Of a stretch of 64,000 nt of DNA, positions 57,557-64,000 are shown piece after piece; within the stretch, counting starts at the first letter, position 1; every line of letters starts with the position of its first letter. Origin of the DNA: Reinekea forsetii (GTDB lineage: Bacteria; Pseudomonadota; Gammaproteobacteria; Pseudomonadales; Natronospirillaceae); NCBI RefSeq assembly GCF_002795845.1, contig NZ_CP011797.1:2890001-2954000 (forward strand). Reading direction: 5' to 3'. Under the pieces are notes generated by a model. It saw only the letters and a list, made by a program, of their open reading frames with translations. It ran no database searches and was not told where the DNA came from. Made by a program: the position numbers and the translations under genes.

Positions 57557-58480
57557 ATGTTCAGTTTCATTTTCAAGCGTTTGCTTACCGCGATCCCGAC
57601 GCTGCTGATTCTTATAGTAGTATCCTTCGTACTGATGCACAGTGCCCCCGGCGGTCCCTTTAGCCGAGAGAAGAAACTGCCTGCTCAGGTTCAAGCCAAT
57701 ATCGAAGCGAAGTACGGTCTCGATAAACCATATAGCGTACAAATTTTGAACTATGTCAGCGGCATTGTTTTCCATTTCGACTTTGGCCCGTCCTTTAAAT
57801 ATAAGGATCGCAGCGTCAATGATCTGGTCCGGGCTGGCTTTCCCGTGACCCTGACCTATGGCTCAATATCCGCCCTAGTGGCGGTTTTATTTGGCGTGAC
57901 CATGGGCGTTATCGCGGCTCTGAATCACAACACGTGGAAAGACTATGCCGCGCTCAGTTTTACCTTTTCGGCCCAGGTGTTGCCTAACTTTGTGATGGCC
58001 CCGCTGCTGGTGCTGTTCTTCACTCTCTATTTGGGCTGGCTCCCCGGGGGTGGCTGGAACGGTGGCAAGCCGGAATACATCATCCTACCGGTAATCGCCT
58101 TATCAACCAGCTATATGGCAACCATTGCCCGTATTACTCGCTCCTCCATGTTGGAGGTGCTCAATTCTAACTTTATCCGCACGGCTAAGGCTAAGGGCTT
58201 GCCCTACAGTCGCATCGTGTTCAAGCATGCGCTCAAACCGGCCTTGCTGCCCGTCTTGTCTTACTTAGGACCGGCGATGGTCGGCCTGATCACCGGCTCG
58301 GTGGTCATCGACCAGTTTTTTACCACCGGCGGTATCGGGGTATTGTTTGTTAATGGCGCCTTGAGCCGAGATTACTCGACCATTATGGGCATCACCATTT
58401 TAGTCGGCGCACTCACCATCTTGTTAAATTTAGTGGTCGACGTGCTATACGCCTGGATCGATCCAAAAATTCGTTATTAA
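57557..58480 (+). CDS. oppB: Oligopeptide ABC transporter permease OppB
   Basis: A 307-residue inner-membrane permease with six helices. The N-terminus FSFIFKRLLTAIPTLLILIVV and the cytoplasmic coupling loop RTAKAKGLPYSRIVFKHALKPA (EAA-type motif), each quoted in part, are typical of OppB/DppB. It pairs with OppC to form the channel. It begins 190 bases after the oppA terminator; no convincing promoter was found in between. Confidence 0.95.
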   Translation: MFSFIFKRLLTAIPTLLILIVVSFVLMHSAPGGPFSREKKLPAQVQANIEAKYGLDKPYSVQILNYVSGIVFHFDFGPSFKYKDRSVNDLVRAGFPVTLTYGSISALVAVLFGVTMGVIAALNHNTWKDYAALSFTFSAQVLPNFVMAPLLVLFFTLYLGWLPGGGWNGGKPEYIILPVIALSTSYMATIARITRSSMLEVLNSNFIRTAKAKGLPYSRIVFKHALKPALLPVLSYLGPAMVGLITGSVVIDQFFTTGGIGVLFVNGALSRDYSTIMGITILVGALTILLNLVVDVLYAWIDPKIRY

Positions 58481-58497
58481 GACAGTAAGGACCGGCA

Positions 58498-59427
58498 ATG
58501 ATTGTCAATCAGAAGAAAATGTCCGACCTGGCTGAACACCTGTTACAGGCCGAGGAAGTCCAAGGTCGCTCCCTGTGGGCCGATGCCTACAGTCGATTTC
58601 GCCGCAATAAGGCTGCGCTAACCGGCGTGATCACGCTGGTCCTGGTCGTGTTGTTCGCCCTGATCGGGCCGCTCTTTGCCCAATACAGCAACGAAGAAAT
58701 CGACTGGGCGGTGATCGGCCAGGTCAAGCAACTGGGTGCGCCCTCCTTTACCTCAGGGCATTATTTTGGCACCGATGATCTGGGTCGCGATCTCTTCGCG
58801 CGCGTCATTCAAGGCACCACGGTCTCGCTGATGGTTGGCTTTATCGGCTCCTTTGTCGCGGTGATTGTCGGCACGCTCTATGGCGCGGTGGCAGGCTATA
58901 CCGGGGGTCGGGTCGATAACTTTATGATGCGACTGGTCGATATCCTGATGTCGATTCCCTATATGTTCGTGTTGATTATTATGTTGGTTATCTTTGGTCG
59001 CTCGATTGAAATGCTCTTTCTCGGCATCGGTCTGGTGTCTTGGTTCGATATGTCACGTATCGTCCGAGGTCAAACCCTGAGTATTAAAAACAAAGAATAT
59101 ATCGAGGCGGCTATTGCCGCTGGGGTGTCCAACTTCACCATCATCTTGCGCCACATAGTGCCCAACCTGATCGGCATCGTCGTGGTGTATGCCTCTCTTT
59201 TAGTGCCAGGTTTTATTATGGCCGAATCCTTTATTTCCTTTCTCGGCCTGGGCATTCAAGAACCGGCGACGTCCTGGGGCGCGCTGATTAACCAGGGGTC
59301 GCGCACAATGCAATACGGCACCCTGTGGCAACTGTTGTTTCCGCTGTTTTTCTTTGTCATCACACTGTTTAGCATGTTCTTCATCGGCGATGGTTTACGC
59401 GATGCCCTCGATCCAAAAGATCGCTAA
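58498..59427 (+). CDS. oppC: Oligopeptide ABC transporter permease OppC
   Basis: A 309-residue inner-membrane permease. The N-terminal cytoplasmic region with SLWADAYSRFRRNKAAL, the GTDDLGRDLFARVIQGT segment, and the coupling loop EAAIAAGVSNFTIILRHIVPN are OppC signatures. Six helices are apparent. An AAGGA site precedes the ATG; a Met eight residues on is an alternative start. It follows oppB after 17 bases. Confidence 0.95.
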   Translation: MIVNQKKMSDLAEHLLQAEEVQGRSLWADAYSRFRRNKAALTGVITLVLVVLFALIGPLFAQYSNEEIDWAVIGQVKQLGAPSFTSGHYFGTDDLGRDLFARVIQGTTVSLMVGFIGSFVAVIVGTLYGAVAGYTGGRVDNFMMRLVDILMSIPYMFVLIIMLVIFGRSIEMLFLGIGLVSWFDMSRIVRGQTLSIKNKEYIEAAIAAGVSNFTIILRHIVPNLIGIVVVYASLLVPGFIMAESFISFLGLGIQEPATSWGALINQGSRTMQYGTLWQLLFPLFFFVITLFSMFFIGDGLRDALDPKDR

Positions 59428-59440
59428 TTAGGAGCGCACA

Positions 59441-60409
59441 ATGAGTTTATTAGAAGTTAAGGACCTCGGCGTTCAGTTCCAAACCGGTGATGGCGTTGTC
59501 AGTGCGGTAAACGGCGTGAACTTCACCATAGCGGCCGGCAAAACCTTGGCCATAGTGGGTGAGTCCGGTTCGGGCAAAAGCCAAACGGCCTTTGCTATCA
59601 TGGGCCTATTGGCGCAAAACGGCTGGACCACCGGCAGCGTGAAGTTTAACGGGCTGGAAATTTTAAACCTGCCGGAGCAGGGCCTGAACAAGATCCGCGC
59701 CGAACAGATTGCGATGATCTTTCAAGATCCGATGACCTCATTGAACCCCTATATGAAAGTCAGTGAACAGTTGATGGAAGTGCTGATACTGCATAAGGGC
59801 ATGGACCGCAAATCCGCTCTGGAGGCGTCGATTCGGATGCTCGATGCGGTCAAGATTCCCGAAGCCCGGTATCGGGTGCACCTGTATCCCCATGAGTTTT
59901 CCGGTGGCATGCGCCAACGGGTGATGATTGCCATGGCATTGCTGTGTCAGCCGAAGCTATTGATTGCCGATGAACCGACCACCGCGTTAGATGTCACGGT
60001 ACAGGCTCAGATTATGGCTCTACTCAACGACCTGCAACGCGACTTTGGTACCGCCATCGTGCTCATCACCCATGACTTAGGGGTCGTGGCCGGTTCGTGT
60101 GAAGACACCCTAGTTATGTATGGCGGCCAAGTAATGGAGTTCGCCAGCACCCAAGATATTTTCAAGAGCCCATCCCACCCCTATACCCGCGGCCTGTTAT
60201 CGGCCATCCCGCGGCTCGATCAGCGCGGTGCGCGGCTCAATACCATACCCGGCAATCCGCCCAATATGTTACACAAACCAATCGGCTGCCCCTTTGCCGA
60301 ACGCTGCGGCAATGCCAGCGATCATTGCCTGAATGAATTGCCCGAAATAGTCTTTTATGACGGCAACCGGCAACGTGCTTGCCATAAGCCGGCGGAGGAA
60401 TTGCAATGA
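59441..60409 (+). CDS. oppD: Oligopeptide ABC transporter ATPase OppD
   Basis: A 322-residue ATPase that powers peptide uptake with OppF. Walker A is GESGSGKSQ, the signature [14 protein letters not shown], Walker [13 protein letters not shown], and the switch His is in [10 protein letters not shown]. The C-terminal oligopeptide domain carries [14 protein letters not shown] with Cys residues that in related importers can bind an iron-sulfur cluster. It overlaps oppF by four bases. Confidence 0.96.
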   Translation: MSLLEVKDLGVQFQTGDGVVSAVNGVNFTIAAGKTLAIVGESGSGKSQTAFAIMGLLAQNGWTTGSVKFNGLEILNLPEQGLNKIRAEQIAMIFQDPMTSLNPYMKVSEQLMEVLILHKGMDRKSALEASIRMLDAVKIPEARYRVHLYPHEFSGGMRQRVMIAMALLCQPKLLIADEPTTALDVTVQAQIMALLNDLQRDFGTAIVLITHDLGVVAGSCEDTLVMYGGQVMEFASTQDIFKSPSHPYTRGLLSAIPRLDQRGARLNTIPGNPPNMLHKPIGCPFAERCGNASDHCLNELPEIVFYDGNRQRACHKPAEELQ

Positions 60410-61401
60410 CCCAGGCACGCGAAAAACTGTTGGCGGTCGAGGACCTCAAGGTCTATTTCGATATCTACCCGGCCAACGCCATGCCCTGGACCAAACCGCA
60501 CAAGCTGAAAGCGGTCGATGGGGTCAGTTTTGACATCTACGCTGGGGAAACCCTAGGCATTGTCGGCGAATCCGGCTGTGGTAAGAGTACCTTGGCACGG
60601 GCGGTGATCAAGATGGTGCCCGCCGAAGCCGGTCAGGTGCTCTGGTTAGGCCAGGATTTGCTGACGCTGAGCAAGAAAAAAATGCAGGCCGCACGCAAAG
60701 ATCTGCAGATGATCTTCCAAGATCCCTTGGCCTCACTCAATCCGCGCATGACCATCGGCGATATTATTGCCGAACCGCTCAAGACGCACTATCCGGCGAT
60801 GCCGACGCCTGAACGCAAGCTCAAGGTGAAGGAGATGATGGTCAAGGTGGGTCTGCTGCCGAACCAGATCAATCGTTACCCACATGAGTTTTCCGGCGGT
60901 CAGTGCCAGCGCATCGGCATCGCCCGGGCGCTTATTCTCAAGCCGAAACTGATTATTTGCGATGAGCCGGTATCCGCCCTCGATGTCTCGATTCAAGCCC
61001 AGATCGTCAATCTATTGATGGATCTGCAGGCCGAAATGGGTCTATCGCTGATCTTTATCGCGCACGACCTGAGCATCGTGCAACACATCAGTACTCGAGT
61101 AATGGTGCTCTACCTGGGCAATGTCTGCGAAATCACCAGCAGCGAGCAACTCTATGCCCGGCCGCGGCATCCCTATACTCAAGCACTGATTTCGGCGGTA
61201 CCCATTCCCGACCCGGAAATTGAACGCAACAAGAAGTTGATCTTGATCGAAGGCGACCTGCCCTCGCCGATCAATCCCCCCTCAGGTTGTGTGTTTCGCA
61301 CCCGCTGCCATAAGGTACAGCCAAAATGCTCCGAACAGCGCCCGCCCTTAGCCGATTTGGGCGCAGATCATCGGGTCGCTTGCTTCTATCCAGCAGGTTA
61401 G
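60406..61401 (+). CDS. oppF: Oligopeptide ABC transporter ATPase OppF
   Basis: A 331-residue ATPase, partner of OppD. Walker [10 protein letters not shown], signature [14 protein letters not shown], Walker [13 protein letters not shown] and switch His in [10 protein letters not shown] are present; [13 protein letters not shown] and the C-terminal [14 protein letters not shown] Cys cluster match OppF/DppF. The signature has SGGQCQR where SGGQRQR is usual. ATGA overlap with oppD couples the two. It is the last opp gene. Confidence 0.96.
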   Translation: MTQAREKLLAVEDLKVYFDIYPANAMPWTKPHKLKAVDGVSFDIYAGETLGIVGESGCGKSTLARAVIKMVPAEAGQVLWLGQDLLTLSKKKMQAARKDLQMIFQDPLASLNPRMTIGDIIAEPLKTHYPAMPTPERKLKVKEMMVKVGLLPNQINRYPHEFSGGQCQRIGIARALILKPKLIICDEPVSALDVSIQAQIVNLLMDLQAEMGLSLIFIAHDLSIVQHISTRVMVLYLGNVCEITSSEQLYARPRHPYTQALISAVPIPDPEIERNKKLILIEGDLPSPINPPSGCVFRTRCHKVQPKCSEQRPPLADLGADHRVACFYPAG

Positions 61402-61563
61402 ATCGCTGTTAAAGCGGTCAATACAGGCCGCCACAGCGGTCTTTGCTGACCCTGTATCGGGTTCGATGCGAATAGACAAACACCGCCGTGCAAAAAACAC
61501 ACTTACCTTGTTAATCAGAAGGGTTAAGATAAGCTAACTTGACTCACAGTGCAGGACTTTCAT

Positions 61564-63411
61564 ATGCCGCAATATCGTTCAAAAACTTCCACCTCGGGTC
61601 GCAATATGGCCGGCGCTCGGGCGCTATGGCGTGCGACGGGTATGCAAGACGATGACTTTCAAAAGCCAATCATTGCCGTGGTCAACAGCTTCACCCAATT
61701 TGTGCCGGGCCATGTCCACCTAAAGGACATGGGTCAGCTGGTTGCACGCCAGATCGAGAAGGCCGGCGGCGTCGCCAAAGAATTCAATACCATTGCGGTC
61801 GATGACGGTATCGCCATGGGTCACGACGGCATGCTCTATAGCCTGCCATCGCGCGAGATCATCGCCGATTCGGTCGAGTACATGGTCAACGCCCATTGCG
61901 CTGATGCCATGGTGTGTATTTCCAACTGCGATAAGATCACCCCAGGCATGCTGATGGCTGCCATGCGAGTCAATATTCCGGTAATTTTTGTCTCCGGTGG
62001 CCCGATGGAAGCCGGCAAGACCAAGCTGGCCGATCACGGCCTGGATCTGGTCGATGCCATGGTTATCGCCGCCGATGACAACGCCACCGATGAAGAAGTC
62101 GCCGAATATGAGCGTAGCGCCTGCCCAACGTGCGGTTCGTGCTCGGGCATGTTTACCGCCAACTCGATGAACTGCCTGACTGAGGCTATTGGCCTATCAC
62201 TGCCGGGCAACGGCACAACTCTCGCGACCCACTCCGATCGCAAGCAGCTGTTCGAGCGCGCCGGTCAGCTGATCGTTGAAATCACCAAAGACTATTATGA
62301 AAACGACAATGAGAACAGGTTGCCGCGTGTCATTGCCGGGTTCAAGGCACTGGAAAACGCCATCACGCTCGATGTTGCTATGGGCGGTTCAACCAACACC
62401 ATCTTGCATTTGCTGGCCATCGCGCAAGAAGGTGAGATCGACTTTGACTTAAAAGATATAGACCGAATTTCCAAGACCGTGCCCCAACTGTGCAAGGTTG
62501 CACCCAACATTCAGAAATACCATGTCGAGGACGTCCATCGGGCAGGCGGTATCTATGGCATTCTCGGCGAGCTCGATCGGGCCGGAAAGTTACACACCGA
62601 TTTGCCGACCGTGCACTCGGCCACCCTGGCCGACGCGTTAAAAACATGGGATATCATGCAGAACAATGATCCCGCGATCGCCGAATTCTATAAGGCCGGT
62701 CCAGCCGGCATCCCGACCCAAACCGCGTTCAGCCAGTCCACCCGTTGGCCCACGCTGGACGGCGATCGGGCTCAAGGCTGCATCCGTTCCATCGAACACG
62801 CTTACAGCCAGGAGGGCGGCCTGGCCATCCTCTATGGCAATCTGGCGCAGGACGGTTGCGTGGTCAAAACCGCCGGGGTCGATGAAAGTGTGCACAAGTT
62901 CACCGGACCGGCGCGGATCTTTGAAAGCCAAGACTCAGCCGTATCCGGCGTACTCGACGGCAGCGTGTTACCCGGCGATGTCGTGGTTATCCGCTATGAA
63001 GGACCCAAGGGCGGACCGGGCATGCAGGAAATGCTCTACCCGACCAGCTATCTGAAAGCCAAGGGTCTCGGCCAAGCCTGTGCCCTGGTGACCGACGGTC
63101 GTTTTTCCGGCGGCACCAGTGGACTGTCCATTGGCCATATTTCGCCTGAAGCGGCCTCCGGTGGAAATATTGCCTTGATCGTTGAAAATGATCCGATCGA
63201 GATCGATATTCCTAATCGGGGTATCAACCTGATGATCAGCGATGCGGATCTCGCGGCCAGACGTGAGGCCATGAATGCCCTCGGCGCGCAAGCGTGGAAG
63301 CCGACCGAAGTGCGCACCCGCAAAGTCTCGCGCGCGCTCAAGGCCTACGCCCTATTGGCGACCAGTGCCGACAAGGGTGCGGTGCGCAACGCCGAGATGC
63401 TCGACGACTGA
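61564..63411 (+). CDS. ilvD: Dihydroxyacid dehydratase IlvD
   Basis: A 615-residue iron-sulfur enzyme of branched-chain amino acid synthesis. [36 protein letters not shown] and [19 protein letters not shown], quoted in part, are the cluster and substrate motifs, with GRFSGGTSG near the end. The length equals the E. coli enzyme (616). The ATG at 61564 is preceded by GCAGGA; a GTG five codons earlier is unlikely. The 160-base gap after oppF holds a weak stem (GATCGCT/AGCGGTC) but no gene. Confidence 0.98.
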   Translation: MPQYRSKTSTSGRNMAGARALWRATGMQDDDFQKPIIAVVNSFTQFVPGHVHLKDMGQLVARQIEKAGGVAKEFNTIAVDDGIAMGHDGMLYSLPSREIIADSVEYMVNAHCADAMVCISNCDKITPGMLMAAMRVNIPVIFVSGGPMEAGKTKLADHGLDLVDAMVIAADDNATDEEVAEYERSACPTCGSCSGMFTANSMNCLTEAIGLSLPGNGTTLATHSDRKQLFERAGQLIVEITKDYYENDNENRLPRVIAGFKALENAITLDVAMGGSTNTILHLLAIAQEGEIDFDLKDIDRISKTVPQLCKVAPNIQKYHVEDVHRAGGIYGILGELDRAGKLHTDLPTVHSATLADALKTWDIMQNNDPAIAEFYKAGPAGIPTQTAFSQSTRWPTLDGDRAQGCIRSIEHAYSQEGGLAILYGNLAQDGCVVKTAGVDESVHKFTGPARIFESQDSAVSGVLDGSVLPGDVVVIRYEGPKGGPGMQEMLYPTSYLKAKGLGQACALVTDGRFSGGTSGLSIGHISPEAASGGNIALIVENDPIEIDIPNRGINLMISDADLAARREAMNALGAQAWKPTEVRTRKVSRALKAYALLATSADKGAVRNAEMLDD

Positions 63412-63484
63412 TCGCATTGGGGTTTCGGTTGCTGTTTGCGCTGCGCGCGAGCAGGCCGGACCCGCGTCAGAAACACCAGTTAAG

Positions 63485-63526
63485 GCGGGATGTGCAGCAC
63501 CATGGCACCCCGCTTTTTGTTTTTTT
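63485..63526 (+). terminator. Strong rho-independent terminator after ilvD
   Basis: GCGGG pairs with CCCGC and, after a two-base AT bulge, GTGC pairs with GCAC around a nine-base loop. TTTTTG and a run of seven T follow immediately. It lies 73 bases after ilvD. Confidence 0.9.
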
Positions 63527-63543
63527 ACACCGAGGTAGATTGC

Positions 63544-64000
63544 TTGAATCCCGTCCTCTTGAGTCCTGTCGCATTCAATCGCAACGTTGCGCGCCTACTG
63601 GCCCTATTCGCTGCTAGCCTGCTCGTGCTGGTCAGCGGCTTTAGCGGGTTCAATTGGTTGCGCTTCTCGCCCGAACAATGGCTCAGCGCGCACCTGCCTC
63701 CGAACACCCTGGTTTCGATCCACGCTCAGGCCGATCAGCAGCGCATGGGCACCGCGCTCAGTTGGCAGCAATTGCAGGTCGAATGGGACGATCGGTTTTT
63801 TACCGCCGAACGGGTCGAGCTGAACTTCAATCTGCTCTCAGTTCTGCTCGGTAAGCCCCGAGCCGAATCGCTGAGCTTCAGTTCACCCCTGCTCAGTTTG
63901 CCGCAACAGCCAGTGGATACCGCCCTATTGCGCTTACTCATTGCCTTGGGTGCACACCAGCTGACGATCACCAACGGCGCTATTGCCAACGGTCAGCACG
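63544..64000 (+). CDS. Membrane-anchored AsmA/TamB-like protein, N-terminal part (partial)
   Basis: An open frame of at least 152 codons runs off the right edge. I take TTG at 63544, with GAGG ahead; two earlier ATGs in the same frame (63490, 63502) fall inside the terminator stem. Residues about 17-38 (LLALFAASLLVLVSGFSG) form one membrane helix, then a periplasmic domain with ERVELNFNLLSVLLGKPRAESLSFSSPLL, cited in part, which has the strand-and-turn pattern of AsmA/YhdP/TamB proteins. These assist phospholipid movement to the outer membrane. GspN-like proteins look similar at this end, so the family call is tentative. Confidence 0.5.
   Translation, partial: MNPVLLSPVAFNRNVARLLALFAASLLVLVSGFSGFNWLRFSPEQWLSAHLPPNTLVSIHAQADQQRMGTALSWQQLQVEWDDRFFTAERVELNFNLLSVLLGKPRAESLSFSSPLLSLPQQPVDTALLRLLIALGAHQLTITNGAIANGQH

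Noticed and set aside
61395-61440. AGCGGTC repeats between oppF and ilvD
   Set aside because: Only two copies about 25 bases apart and one weak stem; could be chance.

Overview
This window looks like chromosomal core from a Gram-negative gammaproteobacterium of the Pseudomonas/Oceanospirillales type. The evidence is gene order: secA, an M23 peptidase, lpxC, ftsZ, ftsA, ftsQ, ddl, murC, murG, ftsW, murD, mraY, murF, murE, ftsI, ftsL, rsmH, mraZ, rnpB and rsmI, followed by lpoA, yraN, a diaA-like gene and a BON lipoprotein gene on the other strand. From memory this is the arrangement found in Pseudomonas. MurE carries a DNPR motif, typical of meso-diaminopimelate enzymes, and CRP and YhfA resemble the enterobacterial proteins closely. 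Base composition looks mid-50s percent GC by eye. I see no tRNA, insertion sequence, prophage, CRISPR array or island.

Layout. 1-440: end of coaE, then yacG and a bidirectional terminator. 457-23080 (minus strand): argJ, secA and the division and cell-wall (dcw) cluster, packed with 1-11 base overlaps. Upstream of mraZ are three GTGG repeats ten bases apart, which look like MraZ operator boxes. 23438-24678 (minus): RNase P RNA and rsmI. 24777-28127 (plus): lpoA-yraN-diaA-dolP, an envelope and replication-control operon. 28229-31183 (plus): uspE, aroA and ppa. 31249-32313 (minus): a DUF2333 membrane protein. 32606-38804 (plus): aroQ-accB-accC, prmA, a zinc-ribbon membrane protein and dusB-fis. 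38908-41801 (plus): purH-purD. 41951-44924 (plus): a hybrid sensor kinase overlapping coq7.

44975-48195 (minus): a GspE/PilB/MshE-type ATPase coupled to a CYTH-CHAD protein. 48434-49776: yhfA and crp, divergent. 49922-53953 (plus): hemN, then argA, an N-terminally truncated SDR gene and pyrF. 54041-55146: msrA (minus) and a PilZ protein (plus). 55532-61401 (plus): a complete oligopeptide ABC importer, oppABCDF, with a possible leader peptide and a terminator after oppA. 61564-64000: ilvD, a strong terminator and the start of an AsmA/TamB-like gene cut by the window edge.

Most genes are housekeeping: peptidoglycan synthesis and division, lipid A, fatty acid (acc), aromatic amino acid (aroA, aroQ), purine and pyrimidine, arginine, branched-chain amino acid, heme and ubiquinone pathways. 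I did not find a convincing undescribed multi-gene system. The best leads are the ATPase/CYTH-CHAD pair, the hybrid kinase overlapping coq7, the SDR remnant between argA and pyrF, and the putative opp leader peptide. Coordinates come from reading the sequence. Family assignments rest on recognised motifs, not database searches.
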